Assembly: GCA_017656255.1 (NCBI GenBank)
Contig: JACDOE010000005.1
Span: 62,001-126,000, forward strand
Source: Bacillaceae bacterium
GTDB lineage: Bacteria > Bacillota > Bacilli > JACDOE01
Reading direction: 5' to 3'
DNA: 64,000 bases
A program made the position numbers and the translations under genes. The notes under the pieces were generated by a model. The model did not search any database, was not told the origin of the DNA, and saw only the letters and a program-made list of their open reading frames with translations. Positions 55,920 to 64,000 of the stretch are shown piece by piece (within the stretch, counting starts at the first letter, position 1; each line of letters starts with the position of its first letter).

Positions 55920-57290
55920 ATGAGTCACTCGGAACAGGTCAACACAGGCTGGAGAAGAATTGTGATCGTGGTCAGCATTACACTGGGGATGCTTCTGGCT
56001 GCTCTGGATACCATGGTCATGTCCACGGCGATGCCGGACATTCAGGAAATACTGGGGGACTTCCAACTCTATAGCTGGGTCTTTTCAGCGTATATGCTGG
56101 CCAGTACCGTGACCGTTCCCATATTTGGAAAACTGGCGGATATGTACGGCCGTAAAAGAATATTTTCCCTGGCTCTATTGCTGTTTATCGGGGGGTCGGC
56201 CCTGTGCGGAATATCATCGTCGATGGTGGAACTGGTGATCTACCGTGCTGTGCAGGGGCTTGGCGCCGGCGGGGTGATCCCATTGACGGTAACCATCGCA
56301 GGCGACCTTTACAGCGTTGAAAAACGGGGAAGAATTCAGGGTCTGTTCAGCAGCATGTGGGCGATTTCCGGGATTGCCGGCCCTGTCGTGGGGGGATGGA
56401 TTATCGAAAACTGGCACTGGAGCTGGATTTTCTGGATGAACGTGCCGATTGGATTGCTTGCCATGGCCGGTTTTCTTTTATTTAACGAGCAGGTGGAGCC
56501 TTCCCGTCAGAAAATTGATTACACCGGCGCGCTGACGTTATCTATCTCCATTTTGCTGTTCCTGTTTACCACCATTGTGCCATATCTCTGGCTGGTTCCT
56601 CTCCTCCTCCTGATGAGCGGTCTTACGTTCCGGTTATTTTTGCAGATTGAACGGAACAAGTCCCATCCCCTGATTCGAGTCGATTTCTTCCGTAATCCCA
56701 TGTTAAAATGGGTCAATATCACGGCCTTTCTGGTATCGATGGGATTGTTTGCCGTTCCCAGCTTCGTACCCCTTTTTGCCCAGCAGGTGATGGGCTATGA
56801 TCCTCTGGAAAGCGGACTGGTCCTGATGGGACAAGTGCTGGGATGGAATATACTTGCCGTTCTTTCCGGAAAAATGATTATCCGTTATGGCTATAAAAAG
56901 TCGATTTTAAGCGGCATTTCCCTGCTGGTGGCAGGCGGTCTGATCCTGCTTCTGTTTGCGTCCCGCATGACCTATCCGATTTTGATCGGAGCTCTGTTTG
57001 TGATGGGGATGGGATTTGGTCTCGGGATGACCACTTTCACCATTTCCGTACAGGAAGCGGTCGAGCCGAGGGAGCGAGGAATTTCGACATCCATTCAAAT
57101 GTTTTTCCGGAATGTGGGAGCCACCCTGGGCGTTTCGCTGGTGGGGGGTGTGATGAATATGACTTCCGGACTTTTCACACTGCAAGCCAGCTTTATGTTC
57201 GTGTTTGCCCTGAGTCTTGCCATCACATTTTCAGCCCTTTTTACCGGGATTTATGTCCCGCATCATGTGATGAGAACCCCATCTTCTTAA
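55920..57290 (+). CDS. MFS drug-efflux-type transporter (DHA2 family)
   Basis: The 456-residue protein has an MFS pattern with about 14 helices: LAALDTMVMSTAMPDIQ (motif typical of EmrB/QacA transporters), GKLADMYGRKRIFSLAL (motif A), RAVQGLGAGGVIPLTVTI and GPVVGGWIIENWHWSWIFWMNVPIG (motif C region). It is a proton-linked exporter in the inner membrane; substrate unknown. A ribosome site AGAAAGGGA is just upstream of ATG 55920. Confidence 0.84.
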   Translation: MSHSEQVNTGWRRIVIVVSITLGMLLAALDTMVMSTAMPDIQEILGDFQLYSWVFSAYMLASTVTVPIFGKLADMYGRKRIFSLALLLFIGGSALCGISSSMVELVIYRAVQGLGAGGVIPLTVTIAGDLYSVEKRGRIQGLFSSMWAISGIAGPVVGGWIIENWHWSWIFWMNVPIGLLAMAGFLLFNEQVEPSRQKIDYTGALTLSISILLFLFTTIVPYLWLVPLLLLMSGLTFRLFLQIERNKSHPLIRVDFFRNPMLKWVNITAFLVSMGLFAVPSFVPLFAQQVMGYDPLESGLVLMGQVLGWNILAVLSGKMIIRYGYKKSILSGISLLVAGGLILLLFASRMTYPILIGALFVMGMGFGLGMTTFTISVQEAVEPRERGISTSIQMFFRNVGATLGVSLVGGVMNMTSGLFTLQASFMFVFALSLAITFSALFTGIYVPHHVMRTPSS

Positions 57291-57400
57291 ACAAAAATGA
57301 AAAATTTTGAACGTTTTTGTACATATTAAAAGTAGGTGCTTTACCCGATTTAAAAAATGAATTATGATATTAGAAGATAAATCGAAATAAGGGGATGTGG

Positions 57401-57580
57401 ATGACCATGATGGAAGTCATTATGTTTTTGATTACGATCGTACTTCTGTATTCAACAGTTCGTCAATTTAGGGAACAGAATAAATTTGGTGCAGCGTTCA
57501 CCTTGATCTCTTTTATCGTTTTTGCTGTTATTGATATCATCATTTTGTACGAAATGTTTTCAAGTGGCGCACAGGGATAA
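57401..57580 (+). CDS. small membrane protein, unknown
   Basis: A 59-residue protein with two helices (VIMFLITIVLLYSTV and LISFIVFAVIDIIILYEMF) separated by RQFREQNKFGA. AAGGGG lies 6 bases before ATG 57401; an earlier ATG at 57395 is too close to the ribosome site. A short hairpin with a T run follows near 57603-57621. No family recognised. Confidence 0.6.
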   Translation: MTMMEVIMFLITIVLLYSTVRQFREQNKFGAAFTLISFIVFAVIDIIILYEMFSSGAQG

Positions 57581-57652
57581 CGTGCGTTTCTCTCAGTCGC
57601 TCAAAAAAGGGCGGCTTTTTTCATTTTGCCAGCAGAACAGGGGGAATTTTCT

Positions 57653-57943
57653 ATGAAATACGTGGCTTTTCTACATATTGTTGATGCGGAAAAAAACCGG
57701 CAGGTGCGGCCTGCTCACCTGGATTATGTGAATCGGCTCTATGAAGAAGGAAAAATATTGATGGCCGGCCCTTTTACAGATGGAAAGGGCGGTATGGTGG
57801 TCTATGAAGCACCGGATATCGAAACGGCAAAGAAACTGGCGGAGAACGATCCGGTGATTGTCGAAGGAGCAAGAACCCTGGAATTAAGGGAATGGAACAT
57901 GCTCGATCTTCCTGTGGACCCGTCTTCGACTGGAAAAAAATGA
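57653..57943 (+). CDS. YciI-family protein
   Basis: The 96-residue ferredoxin-fold protein has RPAHLDYVNRLYEEGKILMAGPFTDGKGGMVVYEAPD and AENDPVIVEGARTLELREWNML, the YciI/muconolactone-isomerase-like pattern with the conserved His and Asp. Its reaction is not known. GGGGGA lies before ATG 57653; the frame is open upstream. Confidence 0.83.
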   Translation: MKYVAFLHIVDAEKNRQVRPAHLDYVNRLYEEGKILMAGPFTDGKGGMVVYEAPDIETAKKLAENDPVIVEGARTLELREWNMLDLPVDPSSTGKK

Positions 57944-58001
57944 GGGGGAAAAGAAGCCGTCTCACGGTATATCCTAAGGAAACAAAGGAGGTTGATTTCA
58001 A

Positions 58002-58157
58002 ATGAAACGAGATCAAAACCAGTTTCCTGACATGGATATCCCGGAAATCACAGAAGTGAACCGGCCGGAAATCGGGGAAACCACCCCGCATCCAGCCTCG
58101 CCGGATGATCCTCAGGTTGGTCCGGAACGGGAAGCCGGGCGGGAACAGGAGCGGTAA
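58002..58157 (+). CDS. small hydrophilic protein, 51 residues
   Basis: ATG 58002 follows AAAGGAGG with good spacing; the frame ends at TAA 58155-58157. The product is charged and proline-rich (FPDMDIPEITEVNRPEIGE, then PASPDDPQVGPEREAGREQER) with no signal or membrane part. It lies between the YciI and ispH genes. The ribosome site is its best support; no family recognised. Confidence 0.55.
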   Translation: MKRDQNQFPDMDIPEITEVNRPEIGETTPHPASPDDPQVGPEREAGREQER

Positions 58158-58231
58158 CCGTTTATTGCTTTTCATTCTCCCCCTCAAAAAGGTATAATAC
58201 AGAAGAACATGAGTGAAGGGGGACGACGATT

Positions 58232-59176
58232 GTGGACGTAATCAAGATTTCCCCGCGCGGTTATTGTTACGGGGTTGTGGATGCCATGGTCCTTGCGCAA
58301 CAAACGGCACGCAACCTGGATCTGCCGCGTCCGATTTATATTCTGGGAATGATTGTACACAACAAATATGTCACGGATGCTTTTGAAGAACAGGAAATTA
58401 TCACGCTGGACGGTGAAAATCGCCTGGAACTGCTGGATGAGATCGACCATGGAACCGTCATTTTTACTGCCCATGGTGTTTCACCGGAAGTTCGCCGGAA
58501 AGCCCGGGAAAAAGGGCTGTCCATTGTGGATGCCACCTGTCCCGATGTCACGCGGACCCATGATCTGATTCGGGAAAAAGTGGCCGAGGGTTATGAAGTC
58601 ATTTATGTCGGGAAAAAGAAACATCCCGAACCGGAAGGAGCTGTCGGTGTGGCGCCGGAACATGTTCACCTGGTTGAAAATGAACGGGATGTCGACCAGC
58701 TTTCCATTTCCCATGATAAAATTCTGGTGACCAACCAGACCACGATGAGTCAGTGGGATGTGAAAAATCTGGTCAATTATATTCTCGCCAAATTCCCGAC
58801 GGCCGAAGTGCACAATGAAATATGTCTGGCCACCCAGCAACGCCAGGAAGCAGTTGCGGAGCAGGCCGGCGAAGCGGATCTGCTGATTGTCGTGGGAGAT
58901 CCCCGCAGTAACAATTCCAACCGGCTGGCCCAGGTCGGCGAAGAAATTGCCGGCGTGAAAGCTTATCGTGTGGCAGATGTTTCGGAAATCAAGACGGACT
59001 GGTTGAAAGGGGTTAAAAAGGTAGCGGTGACAGCCGGTGCTTCAACGCCCACACCGGTGACCCGGGAAGTGGTCGATTACCTGGAACAGTTTGACCCGGA
59101 TGACCCCTCTACCTGGGAGGTACAGCGAACGCTTAATAAAAAGCGGATTCTACCTCCGGTGAAAAAAGCAAAATAA
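58232..59176 (+). CDS. ispH: 4-hydroxy-3-methylbut-2-enyl diphosphate reductase
   Basis: The 314-residue IspH (LytB) makes isopentenyl and dimethylallyl diphosphate in the last step of the MEP pathway. The three cluster cysteines are seen in PRGYCYGV (residue 12), [14 protein letters not shown] and [14 protein letters not shown], with [11 protein letters not shown] and [15 protein letters not shown]. It starts at GTG 58232, after AAGGGGGA. A TATAAT at 58193-58198 is a likely -10. Followed by a terminator. Confidence 0.93.
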   Translation: MDVIKISPRGYCYGVVDAMVLAQQTARNLDLPRPIYILGMIVHNKYVTDAFEEQEIITLDGENRLELLDEIDHGTVIFTAHGVSPEVRRKAREKGLSIVDATCPDVTRTHDLIREKVAEGYEVIYVGKKKHPEPEGAVGVAPEHVHLVENERDVDQLSISHDKILVTNQTTMSQWDVKNLVNYILAKFPTAEVHNEICLATQQRQEAVAEQAGEADLLIVVGDPRSNNSNRLAQVGEEIAGVKAYRVADVSEIKTDWLKGVKKVAVTAGASTPTPVTREVVDYLEQFDPDDPSTWEVQRTLNKKRILPPVKKAK

Positions 59177-59182
59177 GATGTG

Positions 59183-59213
59183 ACACCCGGATCTTCAGGA
59201 TCCGGGTTTTTAA
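59183..59213 (+). terminator. terminator after ispH
   Basis: ACCCGGATC pairs with GATCCGGGT around TTCAG, followed by TTTT. Confidence 0.85.
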
Positions 59214-59257
59214 TTAACATTTTGGCCAAATGATGATACAAAACAACGCACGGAAAG

Positions 59258-59581
59258 TTATTTTTTTGTCAGCTTTGTAAATCTAAAAATGGCAGCCAGC
59301 AGACTCATCATGCTTAATGCCCAAAACACCCCGGCATATCCCACCTGCAGTGAATTTTCTTCCGAAGCCATCGGATGGTTGTAATCCAGTTCAGGTGTAA
59401 CGACATTCATAATGAAATAAAATGAAATGGATAACAGAAACAGGTGAAACAAAACCAGCAGATATGCTGTTCCGTTCTGCTTGTTTTTTGCCCACAACCG
59501 AATCGTTGATACGGCCACAATCGAAATAACCACAATAAAACCCGTCATTAACAATTCAGGTACTTCCTGTTCCAGTGGCAT
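59258..59581 (-). CDS. membrane protein with three helices, unknown
   Basis: The 107-residue protein has hydrophobic spans at LLMTGFIVVISIVAVSTI, AYLLVLFHLFLLSISFYFIMNV and YAGVFWALSMMSLLAAIFRF. ATG 59581 has AGGAGGGGAAG upstream. I do not recognise it; it is probably an inner-membrane protein. Confidence 0.65.
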   Translation of the reverse strand: MPLEQEVPELLMTGFIVVISIVAVSTIRLWAKNKQNGTAYLLVLFHLFLLSISFYFIMNVVTPELDYNHPMASEENSLQVGYAGVFWALSMMSLLAAIFRFTKLTKK

Positions 59582-59673
59582 CACAACTTCCCCTCCTATC
59601 CCCAGTTTAACAGACCGTATAATGTTATCCAATTAAAAAACAAACCTGTTATATAATAATTTTAAAAATGGGG

Positions 59674-59702
59674 TTGCTGTTGTAAAACGATTCTGTTATA
59701 AT
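59674..59702 (+). promoter_or_regulatory. sigma-A promoter
   Basis: TTGCTG (59674-59679) and TATAAT (59697-59702) are separated by 17 bases, 37 bases before the gene at 59739. Confidence 0.75.
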
Positions 59703-59738
59703 ACAGGTAACATTAAGGGAGTGGGAGGGCACATTGTT

Positions 59739-59933
59739 ATGCAACACTATATTGGAGAAACCTATTGCTTCTGTGATGAAAGAGAACATTTTCAGGTGGA
59801 AGAGGCGGATCGTTTATTTTTCATCTGCCGTTTTAAGGGTACCCAGGAAGGTTTCGTCATGGAGAAAGAAGTGTTTGACAGACAGTTCCGCAAAGGGCGG
59901 ATTGTAAAGCAAATGGCATCCGTTGCGGTATAA
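59739..59933 (+). CDS. small protein of unknown function
   Basis: A 64-residue protein (YIGETYCFCDEREHFQVEEADRLFFICRF, then FVMEKEVFDRQFRKGRIVKQM) with three cysteines and no membrane segment. GGGAGG lies 10 bases before ATG 59739, and a good sigma-A promoter stands 37 bases upstream. No family recognised. Confidence 0.6.
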   Translation: MQHYIGETYCFCDEREHFQVEEADRLFFICRFKGTQEGFVMEKEVFDRQFRKGRIVKQMASVAV

Positions 59934-60017
59934 GACATAGAAGACCGTAATCCTGTCATACATTCATAACTGTTGCCGCTCTATCGCTGGTAAAGATCAG
60001 CGACTTCTCTGATATAC

Positions 60018-60057
60018 AAAATCGGCTTCCTCTCCCCATGGAAGAAGCCGATTTCTA
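60018..60057. terminator. bidirectional terminator
   Basis: AAATCGGCTTC pairs with GAAGCCGATTT, with A/T runs on both sides, between genes that read toward each other. Confidence 0.75.
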
Positions 60058-60102
60058 TTATGTTTTAACAGCTTCGAGACATCAAAGTTTATTTTGCATC
60101 GC

Positions 60103-60435
60103 TTACTGCCTTCTGGAACATACCGGCGGGGGAATGAGCCTGCCGATGGGGATGGCTGTCAATTCGGTGGAGGAGGGGAATCTTCCCCAGGCCATCACAC
60201 CATTGAGATATTCAACCGTAAAAGATTCCTCATACCCTTCGACCTGGTAGGTCTCATTCTCGCGGATCGTTTTGGGATCCGTGTAATAAGAGCGGGCCAT
60301 ATAATATTTTTGTTCCAGAATGGGAAGCAGGGTGTGATTACCGTTCTTTTGGGCTTCTTCAGCTTCCCGGGCCAGCTTATCCATTTCGGACAACAGTTCT
60401 TCTTCAGACATTTCGCTGTATCTTTTTGACGCCAA
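60103..60435 (-). CDS. yfhH: YfhH-family (DUF1811) protein
   Basis: The 110-residue protein matches YfhH of bacilli: KRYSEMSEEELLSEMDKLAREAEEA, LEQKYYMARSYYTDPKTIRENETYQVEG, and FTVEYLNGVMAWGRF. Its function is not known. The start is TTG 60435, placed by AGGAGGG 7 bases before it; the first ATG of the frame lies upstream of that site. Cytoplasmic, no membrane parts. Confidence 0.8.
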   Translation of the reverse strand: MASKRYSEMSEEELLSEMDKLAREAEEAQKNGNHTLLPILEQKYYMARSYYTDPKTIRENETYQVEGYEESFTVEYLNGVMAWGRFPSSTELTAIPIGRLIPPPVCSRRQ

Positions 60436-60544
60436 TCTTAATCCCTCCTGTTGGACAACACATCGTTCCATTGCAACAATCAATTTTAAGTGAAATAATG
60501 AATAAAAGTATACAGCAAGTTTCTGGAGAAAGCGAGGATGGAAT

Positions 60545-60835
60545 GTGAAGCATGCAAATGAAAATATACCTGAACTGGACGATCTGATCTACAAATTCAC
60601 AGAACTTCTTACTGGAGAAGCCAGTGATGAAATGGTGGAAAAAGTGGTCACCTGGTCTCTCTACAGTCACATGTTGAAAGTTATGCCACCCCTTGTTCAT
60701 CACTGGACGGCAGATCACCCGGAAGCCAAGGCGCAAATCAGGGAAATCTTCGAACAAATACAGCGTTTGAATCAGGAAAACAAGGAGAAAATTCGCCGCC
60801 AGCAAAACAAACATCTAAACCAGAAAAAGGATTAG
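60545..60835 (+). CDS. YusU-like (DUF2573) protein
   Basis: The 96-residue, helical protein (LDDLIYKFTELLTGEASDEMVEKVVTWSLYSHMLKVMPPLVHHW, then IREIFEQIQRLNQENKEKIRRQQ) resembles the DUF2573/YusU family. Function unknown. It starts at GTG 60545 with GAGG about 10 bases upstream. A run of Gln/Asn/Lys ends the protein. Confidence 0.65.
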   Translation: MKHANENIPELDDLIYKFTELLTGEASDEMVEKVVTWSLYSHMLKVMPPLVHHWTADHPEAKAQIREIFEQIQRLNQENKEKIRRQQNKHLNQKKD

Positions 60836-60920
60836 GGTCCTCTTTCTTTTATTTTATAACAAAACAGTGTGTGTGCCGACTCCCTGACTCTAACCATATC
60901 ATGAGACTGGGGAGGACATG

Positions 60921-61310
60921 ATGGATTCTCCGACAATCTTTCTGGTTGAAGACCATTGTGACAATGGAAAACTGTTTAAACAGTACCTGGAATGGGAAGG
61001 GTTCAGAACAATCTGTGTGCACCAGGGCAGCGAGGTCATGTCAAAACTGAACCAGATTCGTCCGTCACTTATCCTGATGGATATCTTAATGCCGGAACAA
61101 AATGGCCTGGACATTGTCAAAGAATTAAAGCAACATCCGGAATTCCATCACATCCCGGTGGTGGCTTTTTCAGCTCTGTCTTCTGCAGATGACATTGAGA
61201 AAGCCCTGGCAGCCGGATGTGACGGATATATTACCAAACCGGTACGATTGCCGGAACTGGTGTCGAGGATTAAAGAATTCGTCCGTATTCCTGAAGATTC
61301 AAGCAGCTGA
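60921..61310 (+). CDS. single-domain response regulator (CheY-like)
   Basis: The 129-residue receiver domain has the acidic pair in IFLVEDHCDNG, the phospho-acceptor Asp in LILMDILMPEQNG, a Ser in place of Thr (VAFSALSS) and the Lys in GYITKPVRLPE. There is no output domain, so it passes a phosphate or acts by binding a partner. Its kinase is not beside it; the orphan kinase at 35.2 kb is a possibility. GGGGAGG lies before ATG 60921. Confidence 0.83.
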   Translation: MDSPTIFLVEDHCDNGKLFKQYLEWEGFRTICVHQGSEVMSKLNQIRPSLILMDILMPEQNGLDIVKELKQHPEFHHIPVVAFSALSSADDIEKALAAGCDGYITKPVRLPELVSRIKEFVRIPEDSSS

Positions 61311-61312
61311 AA

Positions 61313-61357
61313 AAAACACCTCCGTCGATCTTTGGATCGAAAACGGAGGTGTTTTGT
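61313..61357 (+). terminator. terminator after the response regulator
   Basis: AACACCTCCGTCGATC pairs with GATCGAAAACGGAGGTGTT, followed by TTTG. Confidence 0.8.
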
Positions 61358-61387
61358 GTTCATCCGGCTCTGACAAGATAGGCTGTT

Positions 61388-61765
61388 TTACTGTATCTGA
61401 GTCGTTGAATAGGGAAATTGGGAGGCGTAACCGCTGAACTGCTGATAGGCTTGATCAAGATGCTGTTGTTGCTCGGCTTCCAGTTTGTAAGCCCCTTTTC
61501 GAAACATCAGCAGGTACATCTCATACTGCAGTTGATGAGTTTCATTCAAAATCGTCATATAATCACGATGCAGGGCCTCGTGGCTGGCTTCACGAGCTGC
61601 CGTATTGAAACTGTCCGTCAAATATTTTTCCGTCACCAGTGCGTCGTTAATCCGATCACGGTCGTTCATCTCCGGGGTTTTTTGCTTGCCCATGGAAGGT
61701 TGTTCAATGCTTTTATCTTTCGGGTTGGAAATTTGATTGGGGTTCTGGGTTTGCATGTTCGGCAT
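61388..61765 (-). CDS. spore coat protein, CotF-like
   Basis: The 125-residue protein begins with a polar, Gln/Asn/Pro-rich tail and continues with the coat-F pattern: DRDRINDALVTEKYLTDSFNTAAREASHEALHRDYMTILNETHQLQYEMYLLMFRKGAY. Coat-F proteins are helical and assemble in the outer spore coat late in sporulation. It lies in an operon with a second, similar gene (18-base gap) upstream. Confidence 0.78.
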   Translation of the reverse strand: MPNMQTQNPNQISNPKDKSIEQPSMGKQKTPEMNDRDRINDALVTEKYLTDSFNTAAREASHEALHRDYMTILNETHQLQYEMYLLMFRKGAYKLEAEQQQHLDQAYQQFSGYASQFPYSTTQIQ

Positions 61766-61782
61766 CGGGATACTCCTCCTTT

Positions 61783-62070
61783 TTATTGCGTCATCTGTTG
61801 CTGCACGTTGGCCATTTCCTGCGTATTGTTATTCTGGAGATGTTTTAACAGCATCTGGTAATGGCGCTGGTGGGTTTTTCCCGCTTTATCCAGGGCCTGT
61901 TTCACCTCAGGATTAGTCGCTTCCTGGGCAAAATGATGACACTTTTTCATGGCGTCCAGAAGCCAGGACATTCCATCTTTCAGATACAGGTAGTCCTTGG
62001 TGGTAATGACCTGTGGAGGCTGGGGAATGACGGGCTGTTGCGTTTGCTGTCCTGTCATTTGTTGTTGCAT
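61783..62070 (-). CDS. coat-F-related small spore protein
   Basis: The 95-residue protein has a Gln-rich start and then TTKDYLYLKDGMSWLLDAMKKCHHFAQEA and LDKAGKTHQRHYQMLLKHLQ, a two-helix coat-F-like pattern. AAAGGAG lies 8 bases before the ATG at 62070 (an ATG at 62076 is too close). Likely expressed with the coat-F gene downstream during sporulation. Confidence 0.65.
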   Translation of the reverse strand: MQQQMTGQQTQQPVIPQPPQVITTKDYLYLKDGMSWLLDAMKKCHHFAQEATNPEVKQALDKAGKTHQRHYQMLLKHLQNNNTQEMANVQQQMTQ

Positions 62071-62131
62071 AAGCATGTCTCCTTTTCACTTTTTTCTGTC
62101 ATTTAGTATGTGTGAAAAGGAGAGATTTATA

Positions 62132-62956
62132 TCACGTTTTCGGAAAAATTTTATCGATCGAAATTCGGATATCCCGTATTTCCAGATTCAAATGTTGATC
62201 AATGGTATCAAACACGCGCTGTTGAATCTGTTCCGCCTGTTTGAGCAGGGAGGTCTCTTTTTCATGGATGATGCCGATATGCAGTTGGGCGTAGGGGGAA
62301 GACCCGGTCTCCACTTTTATCTTTTGAAAACGGACGTACGGGGTCAGGTCGCGGCAGGCATAGAGTACAATTTTTTTCAAAGTGTTCTCATGAATCAAAA
62401 TACGGCCTCTGTGAAAGCGCGGCATCACGATGGTTCGCTCACCCACCGGATTGGCATCCCCATTTTTGCCCGTCAATATGTTTTCCACACTGTCCATCAG
62501 GCGACGAAGCAGGTGCCTTTCAACCTGAATGCGGGGAATGGGAATCACATGTTTCCCTTCTGTTTCCCGACTGTACAGGGCGGCTTTAATGTCGCCGGTA
62601 TCCCTGACGTCTGTGATGGAGATATATTCGGTAACGGATGGCAGTTCCAGCGATTCGGTGATCCGTCTGATCATCTTGCGTGACGTGCCGAGAATGAGCA
62701 GACGGGTAATCTGATTTTCCCTGAGAGCTTTTTTGATTTCTTCAGCATGTTGCGGATCTATGAAAATGGCCCGTTTGACGGCCTGGATTCGCGTTTTCTC
62801 ATACTTGGCTGAAGAGCCGGCAATCTTCCGTCCATTATATATAAGTAGCCCGTCGTCGATGATTGCCGGAATCTCGTACTCATAGGCGACCTGAAGCGCA
62901 ATTGAACTTTTTCCGGTACCACTCGGGCCATACAGGGCATACACATCCATATCCAT
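62132..62956 (-). CDS. P-loop protein with possible Asp23-like C-terminus
   Basis: The 274-residue protein starts with a Walker A motif (YGPSGTGKSSIALQVAYEYEIP, residues ~9-31), then RLLILGTSRKMIRRITESLE and a central helical part. The last ~70 residues (RFQKIKVETGSSPYAQLHIGIIHEKETSLLKQAEQIQQRVFDTIDQHLNLEIRDIRISIDKIF) have the strand-helix pattern of Asp23/Gls24-family domains. No Walker B is obvious. Start at ATG 62956 after AAAGGA; upstream in-frame codons lack a site. Function unknown. Confidence 0.6.
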   Translation of the reverse strand: MDMDVYALYGPSGTGKSSIALQVAYEYEIPAIIDDGLLIYNGRKIAGSSAKYEKTRIQAVKRAIFIDPQHAEEIKKALRENQITRLLILGTSRKMIRRITESLELPSVTEYISITDVRDTGDIKAALYSRETEGKHVIPIPRIQVERHLLRRLMDSVENILTGKNGDANPVGERTIVMPRFHRGRILIHENTLKKIVLYACRDLTPYVRFQKIKVETGSSPYAQLHIGIIHEKETSLLKQAEQIQQRVFDTIDQHLNLEIRDIRISIDKIFPKT

Positions 62957-62990
62957 GTCATCGATCCTTTCTACTGCGTATGGCAATTGT

Positions 62991-63833
62991 TTATTTCAAT
63001 TTTACCTTTCCCTCAGCTAATTCACCCAGTTCCCGGGAACGTTCCGCTGCCCGACGGATTGCCGCGATGATCGCCTCCTGAAAACGGAAAGCATCCAGTG
63101 TTTCCAGTCCGGCCATGGTTGTGCCGCCGGGACTGGTTACTTTTTCCCGCAGCGTTGCCGGCTCTTCATCGGAGGACTGAAGCATATGAGCCGCTCCCAG
63201 CAGGGTTTGAACAGTCAGGGCTCTGGCCGTTTCAGGGGACAGTCCTTCTTTTTGTGCCGCTTCTTCCATCGCCTCTACCAGGTAGTAAATGTATGCCGGT
63301 CCACTGCCGGACAACCCGGTAACAGTATCAAGGTCTTTTTCCTCGACCAGGCAGACCGAACCGATCGCTGCAAAGATTTTTTTCGCCTGTTCGATATGTT
63401 GGGAAGTGGCATACGCCCCTGCTGCCATCCCGGTGGCGGACATGCCGACCTGGGAAGAGGTGTTGGGCATGGACCGGATAATGGGAATGTTTCCGGACAA
63501 ATGTTTTTGTATAAAATCGATGGAGATACCCGCCAGAACGGAGATAACCAGCTGGTCCGGGCGAACGAGATCCCCGATGTCGGACAGGGCATCCTTCACA
63601 TCCTTCGGTTTCATGGCCAGGATGATCAGATCACAACTGTCGATAGCGTTGCGTTTATTTTTTTCCGTTTGGACCCCGTACCGGTTGTGAAGCATCTGGA
63701 GGCGCTCATCATCCGAACGGTTAGTCATCATAATCTGTTCCGGTTTGACTGTTTTCCGGCTGATCAAACCGGAGATAATGGCTTCCGCCATGGAACCGGC
63801 ACCGACAAAACAGATTTTCTGGTTCTCTAACAT
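62991..63833 (-). CDS. proC: pyrroline-5-carboxylate reductase
   Basis: The 280-residue enzyme makes proline from pyrroline-5-carboxylate with NADPH. Seen: ICFVGAGSMAEAIISGL (dinucleotide loop), VISVLAGISIDFI, IIRSMPNTSSQVG and GLSGSGPAYIYYLVEAMEEAA, and EKVTSPGGTTMAGLETL. The start is ATG 63833, after GGGAGTGG. It follows proA (63855 on the same strand) by 21 bases, so both are in one proline operon. Confidence 0.93.
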   Translation of the reverse strand: MLENQKICFVGAGSMAEAIISGLISRKTVKPEQIMMTNRSDDERLQMLHNRYGVQTEKNKRNAIDSCDLIILAMKPKDVKDALSDIGDLVRPDQLVISVLAGISIDFIQKHLSGNIPIIRSMPNTSSQVGMSATGMAAGAYATSQHIEQAKKIFAAIGSVCLVEEKDLDTVTGLSGSGPAYIYYLVEAMEEAAQKEGLSPETARALTVQTLLGAAHMLQSSDEEPATLREKVTSPGGTTMAGLETLDAFRFQEAIIAAIRRAAERSRELGELAEGKVKLK

Positions 63834-63854
63834 GTTATCCACTCCCGTCTCATT

Positions 63855-64000
63855 CTAACGCACCTGGCCGTTTCCGTTAATCACATATTTATAAGAAGTC
63901 AGCGCAGGCAGGCCCATTGGTCCTCTGGCATGCAGTTTCTGGGTGCTGATGCCGATCTCTGCGCCGAACCCGAATTCAAATCCGTCTGTAAAACGGGTTG
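63855..64000 (-). CDS. proA: gamma-glutamyl phosphate reductase, 3' end
   Basis: Only the last 48 codons are in the window: [18 protein letters not shown], then [18 protein letters not shown] and VINGNGQVR, ending TAG at 63855. This is the C-terminal part of ProA, which reduces glutamyl phosphate to the semialdehyde in proline synthesis. The 5' part lies past the window's right edge. Confidence 0.9.
   Translation of the reverse strand, partial: TRFTDGFEFGFGAEIGISTQKLHARGPMGLPALTSYKYVINGNGQVR

Overview
The window reads as a chromosome segment of a spore-forming Bacillales (Bacillota) species with moderate GC content. Evidence for this is strong Shine-Dalgarno sites, a HutP-controlled histidine operon, two coat-F-type spore coat genes, a YfhH-family gene, a KinA-like sporulation-type kinase, and the YusU/YciI/YdbC-type small genes common in bacilli. 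The genus cannot be fixed from the sequence alone.

Layout. 1-10.4 kb is ordinary chromosome: a thioesterase cut by the window edge, two-subunit class I fumarase, a ferredoxin-tailed aldo/keto reductase, a GNAT enzyme, an M20 amidohydrolase, a DMT transporter that seems to start at ATT, an AtoE-type short-chain fatty acid transporter, a two-repeat YdbC-like protein, an AAC(3)-family acetyltransferase, a DUF488 protein and a methyltransferase. At 10,446-10,521 lies tRNA-Thr(CGT). Directly after it, to about 15.9 kb, is an AT-rich island of small secreted or membrane proteins and visibly broken genes (S1-domain protein, DUF4258-like toxin with two in-frame TAG codons beside an intact YgiT-type zinc-finger partner, a frameshifted DUF6744-like gene). 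This looks like the relic of an element integrated at the tRNA.

16-22.2 kb holds a sigma-54 unit: a PAS/AAA+/HTH enhancer-binding protein faces an operon of zinc alcohol dehydrogenase, unknown protein, 32-residue symporter accessory protein and sodium/solute symporter, with a clear -24/-12 promoter and paired palindromes that could be activator sites. 24.1-30.2 kb is the histidine-degradation operon hutP-H-U-I-G, with a recognisable HutP NAG-repeat target and attenuator. 31.8-37.8 kb carries two tandem paralogous MASE3-PAS sensors, one ending in GGDEF-EAL and one in a histidine kinase.

37.8-51.5 kb is an ectoine/hydroxyectoine uptake and catabolism cluster. A PucR-type regulator and EutB are divergent from DoeA (ectoine hydrolase), EutC, a cystathionine gamma-synthase-family PLP enzyme, a DoeB2-like M20 deacetylase, a homoserine-dehydrogenase-like enzyme, an aldehyde dehydrogenase and the EhuBCDA ABC transporter. 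It lacks a recognisable DoeD aminotransferase and EutA; the two extra enzymes may mark a different route for the diaminobutyrate or aspartate-semialdehyde intermediates. This is the most interesting system in the window.

51.9-64 kb returns to housekeeping and small genes: aldo/keto reductase, a VOC-methyltransferase fusion, cysteine synthase, rhodanese, MFS exporter, YciI, ispH, several short unknown proteins, a single-domain response regulator, coat proteins, a P-loop protein with a possible Asp23-like tail, proC and the 3' end of proA. A 34-bp palindrome occurs twice, after hutG and inside the ectoine operon.
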